From NCBI RefSeq assembly GCF_021347895.1, contig NC_067120.1:19701361-19765360 (forward strand): a stretch of 64,000 nucleotides of DNA. The letters run 5' to 3'. Positions 12,001 through 22,665 of this stretch are shown in pieces. A model generated the notes under the pieces. It made no database searches, had not been told where the DNA came from, and saw only the letters and a program-made list of their open reading frames with translations. This DNA comes from Acanthochromis polyacanthus (lineage: Eukaryota > Chordata > Actinopteri > Pomacentridae). The translations under genes were made by a program, and so were the position numbers. Numbering within the stretch: the stretch's first letter is position 1; each line of letters opens with the position of its first letter.

Positions 12001-14169
12001 ACCAGATATCCCTGCCACCTGCTGCAGCCAGAATCCACATAGTGTATAATAAAGTATTATTCTTCCTCATAATGGCACAGTTTGTTGTTTAATACAATCC
12101 TACATGTTGTATTAAATTCTTTCCACTTATGTGACATATTTCATGTTGTTTACGTATTTTTTTCTTATATGTTACACCTCAGCGCACACAAATACTGAGG
12201 TCTTGCAGTGAAACAGGACTGCTGATTTCACTTCTGCTCAAAGCCTACTTGTCTTTGAACTCGTCACCAGCTATAAAAGTTATTTGTGAGGAACAAAGAC
12301 ACTATCGAGTAGCAAAGAAAAAGAAAAAAAAGAAGCACAGAGAGTGTAATGATGGATTACGGCTTTGAACTGTTGATACTGTGTGTTGCAGCGATAGAGC
12401 TTTGATGGAGTGTCAAACTGAATGGGATGTTATAAGCAGTGGACTGTAAGGCAACTAAATTATACACTTCACAACCCATTTGTTATACTGGACAAGTCTT
12501 GAGGAGTCTGAAATACTAGAAATGACACAGAGGACTTAAAAAGACAACATTTGTGTGGTTTTACAAGTGTAAAAACTCACTTTAAAATTTAAAAAATGAG
12601 GAAATTGAGCATAGAAGGGTTCTGGGGATGCTGGTTAGCTGATCAGTCTACTGCTTCATTCAAGGGTAAAATACATGAACAAGCCCTGGATTTTTCCGAT
12701 AGTGCCACACCAAGATTATTATTGTTTGAGGAGTTATGCCAACAAATATAGAGTCAATAGCCGTATAATTTGGTACAAGATAGCAACTTACTGTAGGTGA
12801 TCGCTTAAATTCTGTATTTCATTTTATTTTATTCCAATACTTTTCTTTAATGGACTAACACTGAACGCACTAAACTAAGGGTGATAAGGTAAACATTGTA
12901 GCTGCAATATCTGTAATTTATTCTTTTCACTGTGAACATGTTAACACGAATACAATAGCATTTAGCTGAAAGCAACAAAGTCCCCAAATACAGTCTCACA
13001 GAGCTTTATATTTCAGTGACCAGGCATTTTTCCACTATAATGTGTCTAGATATATATTTTAATCACCTGTAGAGTAACGTCAATAATAGCTTAAACATTT
13101 AGAGTGCAATTACAGTAGATTACAAAATAAATCCCACCTTAAAGCACTTAAGAGCTGAAGCTGTTAATGCACCATGCCTAACTTGTATTATTTCGCGGTC
13201 CATTTTCAAATTCCCATGAAAAACTTGGCACATGTAGACTGTGTAGATTTTAATAGCACAGCAACATTTTCTCCAATTTAGATAACAGCAATCAACATCA
13301 GGGTTTTCAAAAGGCAGCCACCATTAATCTCTTGCTCTTTTTTCTTCGTGGGAAGGAGCCTCATTAGAGCAGAATGCTACAACAGCTACTGTAGGTTAAA
13401 TTTAAGTTTTGATTTGTTGTTTTTCGGCTGGAAAACCTCTCAGTTTTTGTGTCTCTTAATCTACCCACCCACTAGTTCTACTCTGACAGTCAGAGTAGGC
13501 TACTGGCACAGAGGTACATGAGGCGAGATCAGAGGAACTCACAGTAACTCAGTAGCATATGTACTGTAAATGGATAAAATGCATTTGTACTATATAGCAT
13601 CTTCACCTCCGAGTATAAATGACGCTTATTGAGTGACACTTGAAACGTTAACACCTGAGACTGAGGTGTCTTCTCTCCTCTTCCTGCTGCCGGAGGCTTC
13701 TTGCTCTTTACCCGGACTCTGGAGAAACAGGGAGAGAGGTATTGGAGGGCGAATGGCTTTCCAGATCGATACGTACCTCTTACTGCAGGGCACCCTCAGC
13801 TCACTCTCCCCACTGATTCCAGCTATTTAAGAATGTCTTTCGAGGGATCTGGCCCATTTCTTTCAATTAATGCTCCTTTCAGCTGGCCAACCATTAGAAG
13901 TCCATTAAAGACCCTCCACCCAGGAAGAGTCGTTCAGCTTGCACTGCTGTGCTCCATCTTCTGATAACAGGAGGGTCTAGACTGCCATGGAGAAATAATT
14001 AACCTTTTAAAATTGTTACTTTGGTGGGGGCTGTTTGTGGGACAGGCTTGCTCTGGAGTTTATACTTGTGTATATTCTATATCTCCATCTATCTGTCTTA
14101 GGCTGTTTAATATGTGGTGTTTTTCATCTCCGTTTCTCTCTCTCTTCTCCTGTCTTTGATATTTCACAG

Positions 14170-14368
14170 GTTCTCGCCGGCGAGGAAGCTGACATCACCG
14201 CCAGCATGCTGAGCACTGAGGATGCTGATACCCCTGCAGACGAACTGGTTTACCAAGTCGAAATGCCAACCAATGGGATGGTGGCGTTGAAGGAGGCGCC
14301 AGAGGAGGAAATCCTAAATTTCACACAGGCTCACATAAACAAAGGAGAGGTCATCTTTATTCATGAGG
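14170..14368 (+). CDS. cspg4: cspg4 coding exon D (start of a CSPG repeat)
   Basis: This exon has 199 nt, phase 0 in and phase 1 out, with acceptor TTTCACAG|GTT and donor GAGG|GTGAGA. It encodes VLAGEEADITASMLSTEDADTP, the typical opening of a CSPG repeat, followed by ELVYQVEMPTNGMV and NFTQAHINKGEVIFIHE. The acidic calcium-site-like pattern TEDAD and the FTQ...G.V..IHE core are both present. It joins the next exon by a split glycine codon (G|GT). NFTQ is a possible N-glycosylation site. Confidence 0.92.
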
Positions 14369-14839
14369 GTGAGAACACAAGAATGAGAGGACAAGTCAGA
14401 CTGTATGATGCATCTTTGTTTTTATATTAGTATATTGTCGATTCATCTGTGATCCTTAGACTGCTGCTATTACAACAAACTTAAACTTGCTTAAACATAA
14501 GTCTCCGCATTTTTCTCAGCAGAAATTTCCATGTCTTGTAAAGTAATCAGGGTGTTTCTGGTACTGATCAATAAGCCAATTAAACCCTGCAGATATGTGT
14601 GTAAAAAGTGTATTTAAACAAGCTCTTTATTTGCTCCTTTACTGTGACAAGTAAATTCTTTTTGTTAATCAAGGCAACAAAGGTAGACCAAGTTTTAAAT
14701 TATTTTTTTTTTACCTTTATAATTGCAGTGACTCAAGGTTTAAGAGAGACAAAAAGAAATAAAAACTAAGACTGACAGAATCAAAGATTTTACTAAATCA
14801 ATGATGAGGCACAAATATCCAATCTGGTCTCCTCCCCAG
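14369..14839 (+). other. cspg4: cspg4 intron D-E
   Basis: This 471-nt intron starts GTGAGA and ends CCTCCCCAG. It is AT-rich with a poly-T run near 14705. Nothing else is visible in it. Confidence 0.85.
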
Positions 14840-14971
14840 GTGAAGAGTCTGGTGGTTTCAGCTTCACTGTGACAGACGGAGAACACACTTCTCCTCTCTA
14901 CCAATTTGTCGTCACTGCCAGACCTCTCACCATCACCATGGTAACGCAGGAGGAGCTCATGGTATTTCCAG
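14840..14971 (+). CDS. cspg4: cspg4 coding exon E (repeat end and linker)
   Basis: This exon has 132 nt, phase 1 to phase 1, with acceptor CCTCCCCAG|GTG and donor CCAG|GTAAGG. It encodes GEESGGFSFTVTDGEHTSPLY, the closing strand of the CSPG repeat that began in the previous exon (compare the SDGEH motif in the last exon). It then gives QFVVTARPLTITMVTQEELMVFP, leading into the next repeat. Splicing adds a split glycine codon at each end. Confidence 0.92.
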
Positions 14972-15579
14972 GTAAGGTGCCAAATTCCTCCAGATTTTAA
15001 GCCGTGAAGGTAGTTTGACCACAACAATCAGTGTGTGGTCATTCATACAGCAATTCAATAGCAGGTCATTTTTAATAATGTTTTGTAGTCATTCACCTCA
15101 TTCAAGTCCTTCCCCTGGAGCAAACAGAGTTTCGGGAGCACTCTTAGGTCAGATATAACATCAGGATGTCATTTTTGTATGGCGGTGACTTTGCTTGAGT
15201 GATGCTCTGGAACAATCTGAGTCAGCATGACATAGACAGTCCTTGAGATCACAACCTCCCCTCAGCAGCGTCTGACACTCACAACATGTACATGAATGAA
15301 CTTAATATGAGCAAGGAAGACAATTCATGCTAAAGCAGGGGGAGGCTGGGAAGGTGAGGGAGACGAACTGCAGATCTGTAGTGGGCTAATATGAGGCCAA
15401 TGTGAGGAGCACAGAGCAAGCAGAATGAATGAACGCTGTCTCAGTTATACAGGAGGTGCGACAGGCTAATGTATTGAACAGCTGGCAGAAAGATGCTTGT
15501 GACTTTAACCGCCTCTGTCCCTGCCTGGACTACAGTAAAGCTTCAGTGTATTTAAAATCTTCAGGAAGTCCATAAATGT

Positions 15580-15830
15580 CCCCTACAATATTTAAATTAG
15601 TCAGATCAATTTGTATAATGCATAATATTGTGGAGTCTTAATCTGAAATTTCAACTATTCTGAGGCATCTGTAGGATACAAGATATTGCAGGGTCCTAAA
15701 CATAACATTTAAATTAGTCAACTAAATTCTGTAACATAGCATCGTAGGGTTTAAATCATAAAATCTGAAATGATCAGATGATTTATATAATATTGTAGGG
15801 TTGTAACTTTATATCTAAATTGTTCAGGTA
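15580..15830. repeat. Decayed tandem array, roughly 65-75 bp units
   Basis: Three to four diverged units repeat the order 'TTTAAATTAGTCA ... TATAAT ... ATATTGTAGGGT(C/T) ... TAA'. The recognisable cores lie near 15592, 15708 and 15770-15800. Unit length is uneven and identity is modest, so this is an old minisatellite or a run of diverged repeats. A tandem-repeat search would fix the period. Confidence 0.45.
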
Positions 15831-16904
15831 AAATTGTACAATTATTCTGTTATCTCTATATTTCTCTATAATTTAGCGTCTGTTTTAAATGTGTTGCATA
15901 AATAGCGATTATTTGACTTGACTTTATCATGCGTGCTCATTCTTCACTGCATAGAAAACCCAACTGCAGAGCTATTACATTTTTAGCATGCATATCACAA
16001 GAAATAGAGCATTTTTTTTCTTCTCTCTCCTTAACCTAAATGCAATATGCAGTATATCCATAAACATATTAAGCACCCACATGCAGATCATATTCAAAAA
16101 TATAAAAAAAAAACACAACCTTTTTAAAAAAGTCTTTGATATATTTGAAATGTTAAACTGTTTGCATTGATCTTTTAAAGCTTACACTAGTAGACTGTGT
16201 GCAGTAGGTGAACCTGCACAAGCTAACACAGCTGTTCTGCCATAAAATCAGCTTTTATGATGCCTAACAGTGTTATAGAGGTCTTATGAAAATTACATGT
16301 TTTAGCATGGAGGTAGTAATGATGTTGTATTGGATTAAATTCAGAGGAAAATTTCAGAAACACCTTTCACAATAATGTGGTCTATCACAGCACCAGATGT
16401 AGAAGTAAAAATGACGCCATGTTATCTTAAGTTCAGTCAATGTTACAGATGTATGTCATAAAATACCCACTAAGTGAATATTATATTCATAAAAAGACCT
16501 TTTTTAATTTCATTGAAATAGAGAGGGCAATTGAGAACCGGCTGTCTTTTACAAGGACACCCTGATCACAATGTAAAAGAATAAAAATATGTGAAAGTTA
16601 CCATATGCATCAGCAAATTATACAACCACCAGACCAAGGACATCAACATAAAGGGAGAATTCTGAAAAAATTCTGACAGAGAATTCTGTCAAAAAATGTC
16701 TGTCAAAAGGGATTTAAATTGATTAAAGGGTAACAGCTTATCTAATTTTCACAGTTTCTACAGATTCTTCCACTTACGTTGAACATAATGTTAAAAGCCA
16801 TTTGTCCCATCTCAGTATCAAGATAGTGATTTTCAAGGACCAAATATTCTTCTGAGCAAGAGCTGCGTAATATAAATCAATAGTTTAAAAGACATGTGAA
16901 ATAA

Positions 16905-17470
16905 CAGGGATGTTTGCCAGTAAGAGCTTTGCAGATCAATAAAATGAAATGCCATTCTCTTTGCACCGCCAACAACCGCCACCCAACGTTCTCATCGAGA
17001 AGACAACGACTTGCTCTAAAGCTGTCCTTCAGTTATGAACCTGCAGGCAGAATGATGGACTGCATCGAGAGGTTTAAGAGTGGAGGCAGGACCACGCATA
17101 TAAATTACATTCCCATAATCCAAAACAGATAAAAGGTTGACTGAACAACTTGCTTTCAGCAGCTCTGAGCAACACTTGCATTAATCGATAAAAAAAGGGG
17201 CAGTTTTAAAAGTAGTTTGTCATCAAGGAAGAAAACAATGTATTTAGAAGAGGTTACTCTTTCAGTTGGTCTCCAATGAAAGTAATAATATTCATTTGGA
17301 TGTAATTGTTATCCAGTTTTCCAGAGAATAGCATACAGTTTGTTTCGTCTGGGTTCAACCATAATTGAAGATCAGACAAAGTTTGTGAAAAGCAAGAAAT
17401 TAATGTAAAAATTGTGAGCAGAAGATGCTGTTAAATATAAAATGGTGTCATCCACATACAGAGAAATATA
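16905..17470 (-). mobile_element. LINE reverse transcriptase relic
   Basis: Read on the minus strand, 17445-17459 encodes YVDDT within SLYVDDTILYLTASSAHN. This matches the catalytic YxDD motif and its downstream pattern in fish non-LTR reverse transcriptases. Further along the same strand, in shifted frames, come ERVTSSKYIVFFLDDKL, with the SYKYLG-like pattern, and then LDYGNVIYMRGPASTLKPLD followed by HHSACRFIT, which is the conserved C-terminal RT region. Stop codons and frame changes (for example after LLFTNFV) show it is dead. It is 5'-truncated relative to a full LINE and lies antisense inside a cspg4 intron. The clade was not determined. Confidence 0.78.
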
Positions 17471-18317
17471 TACACCAAGCTCACTTTGGAATATTGTGAA
17501 TAAAAGTGTAATGTTTGTTCATTTTGTTGTTTTAGTGATCCGGATTAAGTCAGTGTGCCAAAGAGATGTGTATTTTACTTACTTAGATTTGAGACGTGTA
17601 ACTTTTGCTGAACAGCGACCCACTATGGCCAGTAATAGAAATGACAACAAGAGTACAAGCAGAAAAATCATAAAGTTGGGAAAGCTACTGATTTATGTCA
17701 GTTATATGGTGTCTATGCAAACATTAGCCACTATATGCTGCTATTCAGATCAAGTAATGTTGAAAATGACACCAAATGTGCCAAAGTCATCACTTTATTT
17801 GAGATAAGTTCACCTTTTAATTCAAAACTGTGGTTTATCACCCATTTTTAATGACTTGAATAACATGATGCATTTAAAAACTAATTTTCAACAGCTCCAG
17901 TGTATCATGCTGGATCTCCATGCTGCACACATGGTCGTTTTGCTCAAAGTTTTGTTTTCAAATAAGAGATCACCTTATATTTAGTGGCATAAAAAAAACA
18001 CCAACAAATTTTTGAGAGTACAGAGTGCAGAGGTTAAACTATTTTATGAGTACACGTGTCAGCACAGGCAGCAACATTCAGCCTGTTGCTAATAAACTCT
18101 ACTTTTATGCGTCTCATCAGAGATCTGTTGTCACATTTTTTAAGGCTTGGATACAGTTTTGGACTGGTGCTCGCCACATCAGGAAACTCTTCTTGCTGTG
18201 CATGAGTTGCTGTTACCTCTAAAGTTTGAGGCTTTTCTAAACTCTGCTTAATTTTACAAGCTGAGCTGCGCTGCCAAGAGGCTAGTTTCCATAAAATCAT
18301 CTCAGCACTCAGAAGAC

Positions 18318-18347
18318 TGTGTGTGTCTGTGTTTGTGTGTGCGCGCG
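18318..18347 (+). repeat. TG/CG dinucleotide tract at a splice acceptor
   Basis: The alternating run TGTGTGTGTCTGTGTTTGTG followed by TGTGCGCGCG takes the place of most of the polypyrimidine tract of the exon F acceptor. Only TTTTCACAG remains pyrimidine-rich. UG-rich RNA next to an acceptor is a known binding context for TDP-43 and CELF proteins. Confidence 0.85.
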
Positions 18348-18356
18348 TTTTCACAG

Positions 18357-18517
18357 GAACAAGGCAGCTCATCACAAGCGCCAATCTGGGGGCTGTAACC
18401 AATGAGGATGGAAATGAGATAAGCTACTGGCTTATCCGCCCACCTCGTTTGGGAAGACTCATCCTGGCCAATGACAGGAACCAGTTTGAGGAAATTAGCC
18501 GATTCTCCCAAACACAG
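18357..18517 (+). CDS. cspg4: cspg4 coding exon F (start of a CSPG repeat)
   Basis: This exon has 161 nt, phase 1 in and phase 0 out, with acceptor TTTTCACAG|GAA and donor CACAG|GTAATT. It encodes TRQLITSANLGAVTNEDGNE, then ISYWLIRPPRLGRLIL and FEEISRFSQTQ. This is the first two-thirds of a CSPG repeat: the opening strand, the ..I.RPPRLG core and the SFTQ-like motif. Because its length is not a multiple of three, skipping it would shift the frame. The acceptor has an unusual TG-rich tract. Confidence 0.92.
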
Positions 18518-21500
18518 GTAATTACTTTGTCTGTGGGTGATGCTGAATGTGTGTGTCTGGCATGTGTCCAGGTAAAGAGACCTTCAACTCGATTCCTTCG
18601 TCCTCTTAAGAAAATACTTTGCTCCATTAACCTTTAATAGTAAGAGGAACAGTAAAAAAGCAAATATTTAAACAGTAAGGCAATAAAATGCATTAAAACA
18701 AAATGAATAAAAGCTTTGAGGGAAAAACCAAAGGAAAAAATCTTTTAATGGGATTTTTTCCTTAATAATCACTTGCATTAAAGACATTCTCCAAGTTCAA
18801 CTGTTAATCTTCAATTTTTTTCTTTTTTTTTTAAATAAATCCTCTTGACTTTGAGATTGAACATCCTAATTTTCAGCGAGTTTGTATTACTAAGCAGCCA
18901 CAGCTGTAAAAAAAAAAAAGCACCCTGGTCGTCTGCCGTTTACGCCATCAAACAGACATATAAGAAGGCATAATGCCCCTTCATTCTATATAAATGCAGC
19001 TAATCCTTTCAGCACAGACTGCCGCTGCACACCATTTACGTTTATCTATATGAGAGAAGTCAATGGAGTAACCTGAATAGAATAACTAATTCAGTCTGAG
19101 GGAAAAAAAAGCTGGCTGACATAACAGAAGAATGTTCTCACTAGAAAATAAGCACCATTGCTCCTTTGTTCAGACGATTAAAAATGGCCAGCTGAATGGT
19201 AACATTTTCCCAAAAAACAACATCTTGAGAAGTGCTCTGTCTGACTTTGCTACCAAACATTATGATCTGTGCTCCGCCTCCATAGCAACAGTCAGTATTG
19301 AATTCTTTCGACGATGACCACTCTCTTTTATGCTTGGTCTGAAACCAGAAAGTATTCATATTCTACATTTTAACAAACCTTAGCCATTAAAGGGACGAGA
19401 GTTGTCAGATGGGTTGTTTCAGAAGCACTGATGTAAGGCCTGTTCAGGTTGTTAAAACTTTGCATATCACAGCCCTCTTATTCACCCTAGATTTTCTGTG
19501 TCTGCCTTTTCACTGTTGACTATCCAACAAGCCAAAAAGGCCAATAAAATAAAATAAAATTAGGCTGATAATGATTCCTAATAATTCTGACTTTAACAAA
19601 AACCCTCTAATACTTTTTTCCTTGTTGGCTTATTTATGGTGTTCCGCTGCTATCAGTCAGCATAAGGACTGAGTATTTTTCCTTTAAAGTGTATTGGTAT
19701 GATGACCAGTTTTAAAGCACAGATCATGACAACCAGGGTTTCATTTGTAGCAAATATAATAAACCAGTCCTTGCAGGGCAATGATTTTTGTGTCATTTAT
19801 CATATTCAAAATCAATCTCGGTACCATCAGAATAAATCAAATGGAAAAAAAAAACATTTTTGAAACTGTTACTATCCACTTTTTTATTAAATATTTATTA
19901 TTGACTATGAGTTTAATTTCTAGTTGTATGTATTTGGGTTCTGACTTTGAATTCAGAAATTAAATACATGATCGTCGGTGACCTAGTGTACTTCAGCTCC
20001 AGTTAATATTGAAGGAATAGGAGTAGAAAGGGACGAGGCCTTCATAGATATGTACACTTGGGAAGAAGCAACAGTATGAGTTAAATTTAAGCTATATTTC
20101 AAGGCATTGCAGGATTGGAAAAAAAATCTTCTAAATATGCAACTATGAAACACAAAGATGAGTTTATAAAGGTTAAATCTACAACTTAAGGGGACTTTTT
20201 TAATGTACAGTCATCACTTTTTAGAGAGGCTTTTGTTAATAATTCACAGTAATTTAAAATGCTATTCTATTCCATTAACCCAAAAGTTTTGAAACTCCAG
20301 GCTGAGCTGTTTTATCCTTTTATGGTTAATGCTAGACTGTCTAAATGAAGTGTTAAAAATGTGCTCTAACTGTGTTTAATATGTGCTATTTCTTTCAAAA
20401 TCACAGCCATGAACATGTTCCTGCTCTTAACCAGCAGGGGGCCTCATTGAATATGCATTATGCCACTTGGATTCAGCTCTCTTCAGGCTTTTATCCCTGA
20501 CAGTTTTAATATAGTGTCAGAACTTGGGTGACTGCAGCCTTCAGTTTACCTTTATTATTGCCAGCTACATCTGCCTCTCTGTTAAGGTTTCTCTGTGTGA
20601 TGGGAGAGGATTGAAAGACACTTTAGCCACACACCAAAACTTATATCCATCAAAACCAATCAAGAAGTGATTTCATTACACCAGTCACTACATAAATGGC
20701 AGAGTGACTTTCAAATAAGTACAAGGAAGCCGTCTGGAGTATAGTAAAAAGCATTTGGTTTTTAATGGCTGACACCTACGTGTTTCAGCAGACACACCCT
20801 TCGATTCCAAAGAACTCTTTGTTCAGTGAGTCAGTTACCTTCCGTGTGTACAGTAAAGAAGCACAGCCCTTTTTCTTTGTTTACTCCGATTGCAAACCCA
20901 AATATCCAGATAACGAAAAATGCAGGATTATCAAAAAAAAAAATACTGATGGTGTTTTTAACCTTTCATGGATTTAGTGAAGGATTATGGGTTGCACTAG
21001 TTGACAGTGTAGTTCCACGACACATGCAGCTCCCACGGCTGTGGACAATTCAAGACTATCACTTCATTTCCATTCCTGACATCTGACATGCGCTTGGATG
21101 AGCATGAGCAAAAATTCCTTCCCTGTGAACTGCTCCGTTTGGGCTGTGACAGAAAATCTAACACTACGTCGAGCCGAAAACACGATTTGATCATTTCAGT
21201 AGCTCAGCAGTGTGTTTGTGCGTGCGAGCATAAATTCACTCGTGCACATTTGTGTATGCGTCAGTGTGTAAGAGAGAGGAAAGAGTTGAGTTTAGGACAC
21301 AGTGACCTCAGAGAGCAAGCACAGGCCGTCACATTCCAGTTTCCAAACTCGACATCCCAGTTCAGCTGAGCCAAACCACTGCTGCAGCCATTTGAGCTCT
21401 CATTTAGCTGTGGTGCTCACAAATGTCAGAGGGAAAGCAGCAATAAAACTTTTAGCAAACTAAATGTCAGTCTTTGTCTTTAAAATCAGTCAAGTCAAAA

Positions 21501-21749
21501 TAAGTTATCAACATGTTGGTTAACTGCAGTAAGCCACTGTAAGAATTAGGCTTATATCGACTTTTGCTTTTTTTTTAATTGCTGCCAAATTCTGCAAAAG
21601 TCAGCTGGAATAAATTTAGATAAATTTCTTAAGTAGCAATACCAAACTATGAAAATCTCAGTGGTAAAAGAAGCTAAAGGTTGATTTGGGATCGCAGAGA
21701 GTAATGAAATGACTTACCATCCTCTGATGTTGTTTCCTCTGGTCCATAG
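18518..21749 (+). other. cspg4: cspg4 intron F-G
   Basis: This 3.2-kb intron has donor GTAATT and acceptor GGTCCATAG. It is AT-rich, with poly-A/T runs near 18825, 18909, 19847 and 20935 and a short (AAAAT)n run near 19545. No exon or identifiable mobile element is seen. Confidence 0.75.
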
Positions 21750-21933
21750 CTGGAGTCAGGACTGGTCTACTATGAGCACCAGATACCTGAGGAGCCGTTC
21801 TGGGTGGTGAGAGACTCCGTAGAGCTGACGCTGTCATCCCAACCAGCTCCAGACGTCCGTCACATCCTGCCCATCACCATCTCTTACTATGCTGCTCACA
21901 GCAACATCTCCTCACAGCTGTGGAAGAACAAAG
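21750..21933 (+). CDS. cspg4: cspg4 coding exon G (end of a CSPG repeat)
   Basis: This exon has 184 nt, phase 0 in and phase 1 out, with acceptor TCCATAG|CTG and donor AAAG|GTTAGT. It encodes LESGLVYYEHQIPEEPFWVV, then RDSVELTLSSQPAPD and HILPITISYYAAHSNISSQLW. It continues SQTQ of the previous exon into a complete CSPG-repeat ending (GLVYYEH ... DSVELTLSS) and the linker to the next repeat. NISS is a possible N-glycosylation site. Confidence 0.92.
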
Positions 21934-22665
21934 GTTAGTGGCTGAGTGAGGGAGGAATAAATAAAATTCATGTGTTTTTTTCAATAAAGCCACTATAATA
22001 AATAAACATTTACATGTGGTCCACTGTGGTGGTAATTTAGCACAATGGTAATTATTGTATATACAGTTGCACAGATATTAGGGAGCAGAGCAAAGTGTCT
22101 CACCTGTAATGATCCACTAGAGGGCTCCAGCTGCCTCCTTACTTTGTTATCTATTTAAGTAGTTATTTATCTTTTAGTCATTCCAGGCGTTGTTTTATAC
22201 AACATGATTTAGATTGCAATAATTCTAAAGCAGGACAAAGAAAAGCATTTGTATTTATGTCTTGAGCATGAAACCCTGTCTTAGTACTGACAGCTTTTTG
22301 AATAATGGACTCCATCATGTAGAGGTTTATTTTGTCAAAGATGAATCATTACTGAATGTTAAAGTCTGATTAAAATCACATTGACTTCAATCTGTGATCT
22401 GTAGCTATGCTAAGAAGTTGTAGCTTGTTTTTGCTTTAAAATATCTTTATATTAAAACTTCTAAAGGGATTTATCATCCCTTCTTCCTTTGCTGCCAAAA
22501 CAAGAAGCCCTCAATTCCACCTGTCTCACAAAAACATCCCAGAATCCTCCATCTAATATGTTGCACAATTAAATATAAACAACAGACAGCTAAAATATTT
22601 CTGTTTAAAACATTTATAAAAAAAGATTTTATATTTAAAATTTCTTCTTTTGTCTTTCCACTCAG
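21934..22665 (+). other. cspg4: cspg4 intron G-H
   Basis: This 732-nt intron starts GTTAGT and ends TCTTTCCACTCAG. It is AT-rich and I see nothing else in it. Confidence 0.85.

Larger units (their letters stand above)
6888..14169 (+). other. cspg4: cspg4 intron C-D
   Basis: This 7.3-kb intron has donor GTATGC and acceptor TTTCACAG. It contains a TATC microsatellite (8985-9018) and a GC/CpG-rich patch (about 8560-8760), which are listed separately. The rest is AT-rich with no recognisable exon or complete mobile element. Short open frames at 10.1-11.4 kb and 13.6-14.0 kb have no homology I can name. Confidence 0.7.
14972..18356 (+). other. cspg4: cspg4 intron E-F
   Basis: This 3.4-kb intron has donor GTAAGG and acceptor GTTTTCACAG. 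It carries a decayed tandem array (15580-15830), a minus-strand LINE relic (16905-17470) and a TG/CG dinucleotide tract just before the acceptor. No host exon is visible within it. Confidence 0.8.
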
